From: an uncultured Saprospiraceae bacterium
GTDB taxonomy: Bacteria; Bacteroidota; Bacteroidia; Chitinophagales; Saprospiraceae
NCBI GenBank assembly: GCA_937959095.1
Contig: CALGLY010000493.1
Location: forward strand, 1 to 5,592
Reading direction: 5' to 3'
Length of the DNA stretch: 5,592 nt
The notes beneath the pieces are model-generated. The model saw only the letters and a list, made by a program, of their open reading frames with translations, was not told the origin of the DNA and did no database searches. The position numbers and the translations under genes are program-made. Below are positions 1-5,592 of the stretch, in pieces. Every line of letters begins with the position of its first letter. The stretch's first letter is position 1.

Positions 1-818
1 AAACCGATAAGTTTAATCGAGTGGACATTCTAGTCAAAGATAAAAAAGGGGAACTTATTATTATCGAGATTCAAAATTCTTACGCGATTGACTATTTTTT
101 AAGGATTTTGTATGGTATTTCTAAAGCAATTACAGAGCATATCAAAACGGGAGAGAAATGGACTTCCGTTAAAAAAGTAATTTCAATAAACATCGTCTAT
201 TTTGATTTAGGACGAGGAGAAGACTATATCTATAAAGGAACAACCACCTTTTCGGGAGTACACCAGAACGATGAATTACAATTGTCTAATGCTCAAAAAA
301 AGCTATTTAAGAAAGAAAAAATTAAAGACTTATATCCAGAAATTTACCTGATTAAAGTGAACAACTTTGATGATATCGCCAAAGATACCTTGGATGAATG
401 GGTTTACTTTTTGAAAAATAGCGAGATAAAAAAGAATTTTACCGCTAAAGGGTTAAAAGAGGCAGAAGAAGTCCTGAAAGTAGCGAATATGGAAGAGCAA
501 GAAAGAAGAGAATATCAGCGATTTGGAGAAGTGCTTTCAGATAGAGCAAGTCGGGCTTTGAGTATTGAAATAGAGATTGAAATGGCGGTGGAGAAAGAAC
601 TAAAAAAAGTAGAGAAAAATCTAAGAGAACAAATAGAAAGAGAGCGAGAACAGGTGGAACTCGAACGCAACGAAAGAGAACAGAAACAAAAGGAAAGAGA
701 AAAAGTCGAAATAGTACTTAATCTTTTAAAGCTCAAAAGTCTTTCTGATAATCAAATCGCAGAAATAGCTAAGGTTACAATTGAATTTGTCAAGGAAGTA
801 AAGAAAACAATGAGCTAA
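1..818 (+). CDS. Rpn family PD-(D/E)XK nuclease (recombination-promoting nuclease / 'putative transposase'), 5'-truncated by the window
   Basis: This is the 3' part of a gene entering from the left; the frame is open from position 3, where six codons (TDKFNR) precede the GTG at 21. That GTG is most likely the Val of the conserved R-V-D-I-L core and not a start. Counting that Val as 1, Asp2 and the E-x-Q at 16-18 (IIEIQN) match the catalytic pattern of the PDDEXK_2/Rpn family, in which Gln replaces the usual Lys. The next stretch (YAIDYFLRILYGISKA, about 21-36) also fits the family. Known members are Mg-dependent DNA endonucleases linked to RecA-independent recombination and, in E. coli, to phage defence. 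Residues about 180-235 are a highly charged Glu/Lys/Arg helix likely to form a coiled coil, followed by a short helical tail (LSDNQIAEIAKVT) resembling a helix-turn-helix. Base composition looks more AT-rich than the genes to its right, consistent with accessory or transferred DNA. The family call is firm; the biological role here is inferred. Confidence 0.85.
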   Translation, partial: TDKFNRVDILVKDKKGELIIIEIQNSYAIDYFLRILYGISKAITEHIKTGEKWTSVKKVISINIVYFDLGRGEDYIYKGTTTFSGVHQNDELQLSNAQKKLFKKEKIKDLYPEIYLIKVNNFDDIAKDTLDEWVYFLKNSEIKKNFTAKGLKEAEEVLKVANMEEQERREYQRFGEVLSDRASRALSIEIEIEMAVEKELKKVEKNLREQIEREREQVELERNEREQKQKEREKVEIVLNLLKLKSLSDNQIAEIAKVTIEFVKEVKKTMS

Positions 819-881
819 AAAATATACGCTAATACTTCCCAAAACCACCCTTCATCTAGTTTTTTACTACACTACTAGAAT

Positions 882-889
882 TATCTTTC
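882..889 (+). promoter_or_regulatory. Weak candidate Bacteroidota -7 promoter element
   Basis: TATCTTTC matches the Bacteroidota -7 consensus TAnnTTTG at five of its six fixed positions. It lies about 80 nt before the 137-aa gene, and a T-rich stretch sits near the expected -33 position (about 859-865), but there is no TTTG there. The position suits a promoter for the two-gene cassette. The motif is short and the region AT-rich, so chance is a real alternative. Confidence 0.22.
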
Positions 890-968
890 AAAATACCACG
901 CCTGCCGTTATTATGAGGGCAAGCACTAGAAAAGTGACTAAAGCCTCTAACACTCATCTAAACAAACA

Positions 969-1382
969 ATGGTAGATATTTTAAGAAAAGCATTACAAGA
1001 AGCCTCGGAAGTAGTAGGGCATATTGGCGCGAATGCAAAAGAAAAAGGCTATGAACTAATAGAAGAATGGCTAAAGAGTGTGCCTACCTTACGCGAATCG
1101 GGCTTGGAGGTGACGAGTTTTGCCTTGGGTGTTGCGATTAGTCCTTCTTTAGAATTGGAATTGCAGGGCAAACACGAAGATTTCCCACCAGAACGGATTC
1201 AAGAACTACTCAACCAAAGCAAATCTAATCCTGTTACTACCTCCGTATTCACGACTCTAAAAACAACTTATAAGCTCCATGCGAGCATCGATGCACCTAT
1301 ACAGAACCCACTCATTATTAAGGTAAAAGTTAAAATCTCGCCTGAGATTAATGTCTTCTTAGGCGAACCGATTATTTATTGA
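969..1382 (+). CDS. Conserved-looking hypothetical protein, 137 aa, first gene of a two-gene cassette
   Basis: I do not recognise a characterised family. The 137-residue product has no signal peptide or membrane segment, so it should be cytoplasmic. Residues about 1-38 form an amphipathic, charged helical region (ILRKALQEASEVV, then KEKGYELIEEWLKS). Residues about 45-65 look like beta strands around a hydrophobic stretch (VTSFALGVAIS) leading to LELELQGKH. Residues 72-83 (PPERIQELLNQS) are helical. The C-terminal third is strand-rich, alternates hydrophobic and charged residues (IIKVKVKIS), and ends in a hydrophobic LGEPIIY tail. The start at 969 follows an A-rich leader without a Shine-Dalgarno sequence, as is usual in Bacteroidota. 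The stop is 19 nt before the next gene on the same strand, so the two are probably one transcript. The order helix, beta, helix, beta suggests a small folded domain that may bind a partner, possibly the neighbouring membrane-anchored protein; that is a guess. Confidence 0.78.
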   Translation: MVDILRKALQEASEVVGHIGANAKEKGYELIEEWLKSVPTLRESGLEVTSFALGVAISPSLELELQGKHEDFPPERIQELLNQSKSNPVTTSVFTTLKTTYKLHASIDAPIQNPLIIKVKVKISPEINVFLGEPIIY

Positions 1383-1401
1383 TAAAAATACAATTAGAAT
1401 C

Positions 1402-1923
1402 ATGATACCATTTCCATTAATAGCACGAGCAATTGTCGGAGGAGGCTTACTAGGCTTACTTATTTATGAATTAGCAAAGCAAGGCAAAGCCGAAGCAAAA
1501 TCAGATACTAGTACCGCCGACACGACCGCTAGTGATCTTGTAGAAACAATAAAAGAGGAAGTAGAGGAGCTAAAAGAAGCGGCAGTAGAAATCGCTGAAA
1601 ATGTGAAGGACAAAGTAGAAGAAATCAAGGAATCGCTTACTACGCCTACCGCATCTGCTGAATTGAATAGCGCGCACCTCAAGCACTTCAAGAAAGATGC
1701 TACCAAGCGTGCTGTTAAAACGCATACTACGAAGGCAATCAATAAATTGCTAGAGGAAGCTACAGCAGGTACGTACCAAATCGTATCTACAACCGATGCA
1801 GACTTAGTTGCTGCATTAGTGAAAGATTACGCAAAGAAATATAAAGCTGAAATAGCGGATGGAAAATTCCGTATAGAAAGCACTAGCGAGAAAAAGAAGC
1901 ACTTTTTGAGTGTTATATTCTAA
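1402..1923 (+). CDS. Single-pass membrane-anchored protein with charged helical stalk, 173 aa, function unknown
   Basis: The N-terminus (residues about 5-25; IARAIVGGGLLGLLIYELA) is a glycine-containing hydrophobic segment, probably one transmembrane helix. It lacks a clear cleavage site or lipobox. A Ser/Thr/Ala/Asp-rich linker (about 31-46) follows, then a long Glu/Lys/Ala/Val amphipathic helix (about 47-80) with repeats of the type KEEVEELKEAAVEI and VKDKVEEIKES. This layout recalls YtxH-like or apolipoprotein/LEA-like proteins, but I cannot assign it to one. A second Thr/Pro-rich linker (about 81-88) leads to a basic helical part (HLKHFKKDATKRAVKTHT) and a small alpha/beta-looking C-terminal domain (about 121-168; TYQIVSTTDADLVAAL, then KAEIADGKFRIES). 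The positive-inside rule puts the charged bulk, by weak inference, in the cytoplasm. It lies 19 nt after the 137-aa gene, implying an operon. The codon pattern and length make it a real gene; the role is unknown. Confidence 0.75.
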   Translation: MIPFPLIARAIVGGGLLGLLIYELAKQGKAEAKSDTSTADTTASDLVETIKEEVEELKEAAVEIAENVKDKVEEIKESLTTPTASAELNSAHLKHFKKDATKRAVKTHTTKAINKLLEEATAGTYQIVSTTDADLVAALVKDYAKKYKAEIADGKFRIESTSEKKKHFLSVIF

Positions 1924-1960
1924 ATTTCTTGTGTCTTTATTCATAATTTAGCGTTTGATT

Positions 1961-1994
1961 AGATGTGTCATGGTTTACGGACTGTGACACATCT
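1961..1994 (+). terminator. Hairpin after the two-gene cassette, possible intrinsic terminator
   Basis: A perfect 10-bp inverted repeat (AGATGTGTCA at 1961-1970 against TGACACATCT at 1985-1994) extends inward by two G-T wobbles and two Watson-Crick pairs, leaving a six-base loop TTACGG. It starts 37 nt after the stop of the 173-aa gene. It is followed by TTGTGTTTTAT, which is T-rich but not a clean T-run. Position and stem fit a terminator for the cassette. The imperfect tail means it could instead be an RNA-processing hairpin, a protein-binding palindrome or part of a dispersed repeat. Confidence 0.45.
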
Positions 1995-2020
1995 TGTGTT
2001 TTATAGCATTCTATTCTTTA

Positions 2021-2098
2021 TATTGAACGCAGAGGCGCGGAGGCGCAGAGTTTTTTTTGTTCAAATTTCTTTGCGCCCCCGCGTCTCTGCGTTCAATA
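2021..2098. repeat. Large intergenic palindrome, 30-nt arms around an 18-nt loop (GCAGAGGCGC type)
   Basis: The left arm (2021-2050) and the reverse complement of the right arm (2069-2098) are identical at 27 of 30 positions. As RNA two of the differences become G-U pairs, so only one position (A2041 opposite C) is unpaired. The loop, 2051-2068, is T- and A-rich and opens with eight T. The arms are far richer in G and C than their surroundings, and the outer part reads TTGAACGCAGAG. I recall repeats of this 'GCAGAGGCGC' style dispersed between genes in Bacteroidota and cyanobacteria; copy number here cannot be seen from one window. Possible roles are a transcript-end or mRNA-stabilising structure, or a relic of a small non-autonomous element. 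It separates the cassette from the WG gene and ends 37 nt before that gene's start. Confidence 0.85.
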
Positions 2099-2135
2099 CT
2101 GAAACCCAAAATAGATTGTACACTAATAGTAGCCT

Positions 2136-2192
2136 ATGCTCAAAACAATTCTACAGTTTTCTGTTCTACTTTTTGCTAATATAACCTTAGCT
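2136..2192 (+). other. Signal peptide of the WG-repeat protein
   Basis: Residues 1-19 (MLKTILQFSVLLFANITLA) have a short N-region with one Lys, a hydrophobic core and a small-residue T-L-A end before Gln20, a standard signal peptidase I site. There is no Cys at +1, so it is not a lipoprotein signal. It supports ATG 2136 as the true start and export across the inner membrane. Confidence 0.85.
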
Positions 2193-5100
2193 CAAAGTGT
2201 TTACCCCATTAAGCAAGCCCAAAAGTGGGGACTCATCAATGCACAAGGGCGCGTGGTGGCGCAAGCGGAGTATGATGCGATAGATGTCTTTGAAAACTTT
2301 GGTTATGCGACCGTCCAAAAAAACACCAAAATAGGACTACTGAATGCGGATGGCAAACTCCTTATTCCAACCATTTACGATGACTTGAAATTAGTAGATT
2401 CTCTAGTGTTAGAAGGCTTACAAAAAGGCGAATGGACACTAATGAATTTGCAACAAAAAACCTTATTGCGTGATTACGAGCGCGTGCAGCCACTCGGCGA
2501 TTACATCCGCTACCTAAAGGATGAAAAATGGGGATTGGTAGACCGAAAAGGAACGATTTTAGTAGAACCCAACTTTGAACATATTTACCTTAGAAAACAC
2601 TTCATTCAAACTAGAAATAAAGACAAAATAGGCGCAATTGCTTTGAATGGCACGCCTCTAATAAGTACGCGCGCTGCGAGAATCATAGCTTTATCTTCCG
2701 ACTTATTCCTATTTCAAGAAGCAGAACTTTGGGGCGCAGTAGATGGCAAGGGAAAGACGCTTTTTGAACCCCAATTTGAGACCTATCAGAAATTGTCTTC
2801 CCAATTTGTAAAGCTAAACTATCAAGGAAAAAGCCAAGTCTATTCGACTGAAACGAAGCAGATGATAGGCGGTATTTATGATGATTTCATCCCCTTTTCG
2901 AAGGATTATTTACTCGTTCGCCGACAAGCAAAACTAGGCTTGATAGATAAGACGGGGCAATCTATTCTTCCTTCTAAATACTACGATATAAAGGCATTTA
3001 ATAAAGACTTATTTCGAGTGAATTTGGGAAATAAATGGGGGATTATCAATCTATCGGAAGCATCCATTTTGCCTTTTCAATATAATTTTATCAGTCCTCT
3101 ACGCGATAATATGGCTTTGGTGATGCAAGCAGGACGTTTCGGGGCGATAAATAAGCAGGGCAAATTGATTATTCCCTGCGAATATAGCAAAATAGAACAC
3201 GAAGGGCAGCAAATTCGAGCCTTTAAAGGTGAAGCAATGCAAAGCTTTACGATAGATGGCAATGGAAATCTGAATACATCGGAAGAATATGAGGAACATT
3301 TTTCCTTCAAAATTCGAGGGAAAGATCAGAAACGCCGAGCGATTACCGTAGAAAATAACACCCAACTCGACCAATTTGAATGGTTCTACGCGCCTGAAGA
3401 AAAGCGTTGGGGATTGCGCGATTTAAGAAATGGAACGATTGCGCTAGAACCCAAATTTGACTTCATTCGGATAGAAAAAGACTTTGGTTTCACCTTGGTA
3501 GGCATCACCAAGTATTCCAAATTGAGCTTCGATCGCACGACCTACCGCTTCGATACTGCCTATGGCGTAGTGAATAATGAAATCGGGAAGCTCGTGACCA
3601 AAATCCAGTTTTTAGACATTCGCATCGAAGACTTTGAGCGGGGTTATCCTTTAGCTCGCTGTGTCTTTCTGAATGGAAAACATGGTTTAATTGCACGTTC
3701 AGGACAAATCATTCAATCCGATTTGACCTATGTTGGGGCATTTCGAGATAGTGTGGCGCGGGTGAGTACTTATGGTAAACTTTCTGGTTCGCTAGAAGCA
3801 AAAGAAGGACTAGGTGTAGTGAGTGACTACCTAGATGGGATGCAAAGCAGTAATGTAATGATTGATTATACGCTGCACGACCAAGCCTTTGAAACGGAAG
3901 CTGTTTTGACTTGCGAAAATTGTACTTGGGGCTACATCAATGCCGCAGGGAAATACATTGTAGATGCGCAATATAGTGTTGCGCAACCCTTCAAAAAGCA
4001 AGTAGGTATCGTAGCAAAAGATGGAAAATGGGGCGTAGTCAATCATAAAAATAAAGAAATCATTCCTTGCAAATATAGCGCAGTACAGTTCCTCGAAAAG
4101 ACCGATAATAGCATTATTAGAGTCTTTAATGCTACGCCTAAATATGGCGTAATTGATACTTTAGGAAAACTAAAAGTAGATGCTATTTTTGAAGAAGTTG
4201 GCATGTATAGCGAGGAAAAATTAGCTATAAAAAAAGGCAATCAATGGGGCTACGCCAATGCCGATGGTACAATTTTAGTTCCTTGTAAATATAAAAAAGC
4301 ACGCGCTTTCTCTGAAGGTTTAGCAGCGGTAAAAGTTGAAAATCGCTGGGGTTTCATCAATGGTTCAGGTGAAATGGTGGTTCACTCTCAATTCATTCGA
4401 GTAGGCGATTTTACGGATGAATTGGCTTGGGTGCATACTTCAAAAGGTAGCGGCTATATTAATAAAGAAGGACAAGTAATCATAGAAGCGACTTTTGATA
4501 AAGCTTTTGATTTTTTCAAAGGCACAGCGCGTGTAGGCATAGAAGGAAAATATGGCTTAATCAATCGGGAAGGCGATTTTTTGGCGCGTCCTCGCTTTAC
4601 GGATATTCGTCCGTTCAATGAATTTGGTTTGGCAGTCGTGCGCTATGGCGATGAACGGGTGCGCTATGGCGTGGTCAATCTGCAAGGCGAGTTGATAACG
4701 GATCAAGCATATCGCGCGGTTTATCCTTATTCGGAAGGGCTTGCGATAGTGAAAACAAAGGATGGTTTGGGCTACATCAATGCGCAAGGAACTTTGGTGA
4801 TTGCACCTAAATATTCCAAAGCGTCCAATTTTTCTAGTGGTCGTGCTGCCGTGCAGAAAGAAGGCGTATGCGGCTATATTGATCGCCTCGGCAATCCAGT
4901 AGTCGATTTTGAGTATTCTAAATGCCTCGATTTTAATGGAGATAGAGCCGTAGTTTATAAAGGTTATCGAAAATCGGGCGTATTGGATGTGCAAGGCGAA
5001 TACGTGATAGAGCCAAGTCTAGATCGCCTATTGGGTTTCGATGAAGGGCGCGGCTTGATGCGTGATCGACAATATCGGTTCTATTATATCACCGAATCTG

Positions 5101-5432
5101 CCGAAGTGTATGATGGCTATTATCAAGAAGCACGCCGTTTTCAGAATGGCGTAGCCGTAGTCCGATTGGGCGACAAATGGGGCATTGTAAACCAAAAAGG
5201 CATCAATGTAATTCCACCCAAATATGATAAAATCGAAGACTTTGAAGGTGGCTATGCGCGTGTGCGCGTAAAAGGTTTTTATGGCTTGACGAATCTGCAA
5301 GGAGAATTCATCGTATCACCCGATTTTGAGCATATTAGCTATGCAGGCGGAGGCATTTTTCGAGCAGAAAAAGGCAATGCAATCGGCTATTTTAATGCGC
5401 GAGGAAAATGGATTTGGAAGATGAGTGAATAA
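2136..5432 (+). CDS. Secreted WG-repeat protein, 1098 aa, about 30 repeats
   Basis: Apart from a signal peptide (residues 1-19), the protein is a tandem array of WG beta repeats (PF14903-type). The unit reads roughly WGyIN..G..viepkYd, then F.eGlA.V. I place WG-equivalent positions at residues 31, 66, 100, 132, 165, 199, 234, 267, 301, 335, 371, 425, 476, 516, 559, 598, 632, 670, 704, 738, 772, 806, 844, 878, 912, 947, 983, 1015, 1049 and 1083. Trp is kept in eleven; others have Tyr, Phe, Leu, Ile, Cys or Ser. Units near 100, 165, 234, 371, 559 and 983 are degenerate. Spacing is 32-38 except over about 371-598, where units are 39-54 apart, including a stretch (about 560-597) with a CENC motif at 593-596. 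The last unit stops after its first half. WG proteins are widespread in Bacteroidota and Firmicutes and mostly uncharacterised; a surface or periplasmic scaffold or binding role is plausible. I see no lipobox and no type IX sorting domain. No clear promoter precedes it. Confidence 0.92.
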   Translation: MLKTILQFSVLLFANITLAQSVYPIKQAQKWGLINAQGRVVAQAEYDAIDVFENFGYATVQKNTKIGLLNADGKLLIPTIYDDLKLVDSLVLEGLQKGEWTLMNLQQKTLLRDYERVQPLGDYIRYLKDEKWGLVDRKGTILVEPNFEHIYLRKHFIQTRNKDKIGAIALNGTPLISTRAARIIALSSDLFLFQEAELWGAVDGKGKTLFEPQFETYQKLSSQFVKLNYQGKSQVYSTETKQMIGGIYDDFIPFSKDYLLVRRQAKLGLIDKTGQSILPSKYYDIKAFNKDLFRVNLGNKWGIINLSEASILPFQYNFISPLRDNMALVMQAGRFGAINKQGKLIIPCEYSKIEHEGQQIRAFKGEAMQSFTIDGNGNLNTSEEYEEHFSFKIRGKDQKRRAITVENNTQLDQFEWFYAPEEKRWGLRDLRNGTIALEPKFDFIRIEKDFGFTLVGITKYSKLSFDRTTYRFDTAYGVVNNEIGKLVTKIQFLDIRIEDFERGYPLARCVFLNGKHGLIARSGQIIQSDLTYVGAFRDSVARVSTYGKLSGSLEAKEGLGVVSDYLDGMQSSNVMIDYTLHDQAFETEAVLTCENCTWGYINAAGKYIVDAQYSVAQPFKKQVGIVAKDGKWGVVNHKNKEIIPCKYSAVQFLEKTDNSIIRVFNATPKYGVIDTLGKLKVDAIFEEVGMYSEEKLAIKKGNQWGYANADGTILVPCKYKKARAFSEGLAAVKVENRWGFINGSGEMVVHSQFIRVGDFTDELAWVHTSKGSGYINKEGQVIIEATFDKAFDFFKGTARVGIEGKYGLINREGDFLARPRFTDIRPFNEFGLAVVRYGDERVRYGVVNLQGELITDQAYRAVYPYSEGLAIVKTKDGLGYINAQGTLVIAPKYSKASNFSSGRAAVQKEGVCGYIDRLGNPVVDFEYSKCLDFNGDRAVVYKGYRKSGVLDVQGEYVIEPSLDRLLGFDEGRGLMRDRQYRFYYITESAEVYDGYYQEARRFQNGVAVVRLGDKWGIVNQKGINVIPPKYDKIEDFEGGYARVRVKGFYGLTNLQGEFIVSPDFEHISYAGGGIFRAEKGNAIGYFNARGKWIWKMSE
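2226..5420 (+). repeat. Tandem WG repeat array, about 30 units of roughly 102 bp
   Basis: The array runs from the first WG (Trp31) to the end of the last partial unit (about residue 1095). The DNA is diverged between units, but short blocks recur. For example GGCTACATCAATGC occurs at 3930-3943 and again at 4770-4783, 840 bp apart, an exact multiple of three that keeps register with the repeat. Units from residue 598 onward are far more uniform in spacing and sequence than those before it. This suggests the second half grew or was homogenised more recently, or is under tighter structural constraint. Confidence 0.85.
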
Positions 5433-5437
5433 GGACT

Positions 5438-5592
5438 CTATAGCTCTACATATTCAGAAATTCCGCTTTCATCCGCCTTATCGAGCCATTGCCAATTCAG
5501 TTTCAATCTGATTTTTCCATTCTTATCCAACTCGATTTGGGCAATTGCTTTTCCTGCTTTCAATTCGCCATCGGTGGTGAGGCATTGATAAC
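5438..5592 (-). CDS. C-terminal end of a convergent gene, product unknown (3' fragment of 50 codons)
   Basis: Read on the minus strand, the frame is open from the right window edge to a TAG whose complement is 5438-5440, giving 50 residues. It begins YQCLTTDGELKAGKAIAQ, continues through a strand-like IELDKNGKIRLKL and a Trp-rich NWQWLDKADES, and ends SGISEYVEL. The start lies beyond 5592. The composition is protein-like, with alternating hydrophobic and charged residues, and the two other minus-strand frames close quickly, so this is probably a real gene end. I do not recognise the family; the pattern suggests the last beta strands of a folded domain. It is convergent with the WG gene, with only 5 nt between the two stop codons and no separate terminator visible, so the two transcripts probably overlap at their 3' ends. 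Confidence 0.72.
   Translation of the reverse strand, partial: YQCLTTDGELKAGKAIAQIELDKNGKIRLKLNWQWLDKADESGISEYVEL

Noticed and set aside
515..736. Minus-strand open frame of 73 codons opposite the nuclease coiled coil
   Set aside because: It is Ser/Phe/Leu-rich because it is antisense to a Glu/Arg/Lys-rich segment. There is no independent support.
855..879. Short inverted repeat TCTAGT...ACTAGA after the nuclease gene, considered as its terminator
   Set aside because: Only six AT-rich pairs with a 13-base loop and no T-run after it, which is too weak to call.
900..924. Imperfect hairpin (GCCTGCC against GGGCAAGC) in the 819-968 spacer
   Set aside because: Six pairs with an internal mismatch and an 11-base loop; expected by chance at this length.
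1464..1742. Minus-strand open frame of 92 codons opposite the 173-aa gene
   Set aside because: Antisense shadow of the Glu/Lys/Ala-rich helix, giving a Ser/Phe-rich product with no family features.
2035..2058. GCGC-GGAG-GCGC mini-hairpin followed by eight T as an intrinsic terminator within the left palindrome arm
   Set aside because: The stem has only four pairs, is separated from the T-run by AGAG, and competes with the far more stable pairing of the full 30-nt arms.
2112..2119. TAGATTGT as a -7 promoter element for the WG gene
   Set aside because: It matches the consensus at only four of six fixed positions, lies too close to the start codon, and has no -33 partner.
1963..2184. 73-codon plus-strand open frame through the intergenic gap
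   Set aside because: It begins inside the first hairpin, runs straight through the 78-nt palindrome and overlaps the start of the WG gene in another frame. Its translation has the low-complexity look of repeat DNA, so it is a by-product of the inverted repeats.
4557..4994. Longest minus-strand open frame (145 codons) inside the WG gene
   Set aside because: The sense frame is clearly a WG array; the antisense frame follows from its periodic codon pattern. The same holds for the other minus-strand frames between 3077 and 5300.
2226..5420. CRISPR-like or satellite reading of the 102-bp periodicity
   Set aside because: The period is a multiple of three, stays in one open frame and reflects a protein repeat; the units are too diverged in DNA for a CRISPR array.

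Overview
The window looks like chromosomal DNA of a Bacteroidota bacterium, probably from the Saprospiria/Cytophagia/Chitinophagia side of the phylum. This is inferred from four things: moderately AT-rich sequence, AT-rich leaders without a Shine-Dalgarno sequence before the plus-strand starts, a very long secreted WG-repeat protein, and a dispersed-type 'GCAGAGGCGC' palindrome of a kind I recall between genes in such genomes. No RNA gene, CRISPR array or complete insertion sequence is visible.

Layout from left to right. (1) Positions 1-818 hold the 3' part of an Rpn/PD-(D/E)XK-family nuclease gene (the family often labelled 'putative transposase'), cut by the window edge just before its catalytic core. 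(2) A 150-nt spacer has one weak promoter-like motif. (3) Positions 969-1923 hold two genes 19 nt apart, probably co-transcribed: a 137-aa soluble protein of unknown function and a 173-aa protein with one N-terminal membrane segment, a charged helical region and a small C-terminal domain. (4) The 212-nt gap 1924-2135 is built mostly from two inverted repeats: a 34-nt hairpin that may end the two-gene operon, and a 78-nt palindrome with 30-nt arms. (5) Positions 2136-5432 hold a 1098-aa secreted protein that is almost entirely WG repeats. I count 30 units at a period near 34 residues. (6) Only 5 nt past its stop, a convergent minus-strand gene ends. Just its last 50 codons are inside the window.

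There is no clear functional link between the nuclease, the two-gene cassette and the WG protein. The nuclease looks like a stand-alone accessory gene, and the palindrome separates the cassette from the WG gene. The points most worth a second look are the uncharacterised two-gene cassette, the architecture of the 30-repeat WG protein (a degenerate first half with a CxxC-bearing insertion, a regular second half, and a half-unit at the end), the tandem palindromes, and possible internal starts in the nuclease gene that could produce a separate C-terminal protein. I see no convincing evidence of a wholly new multi-gene system.
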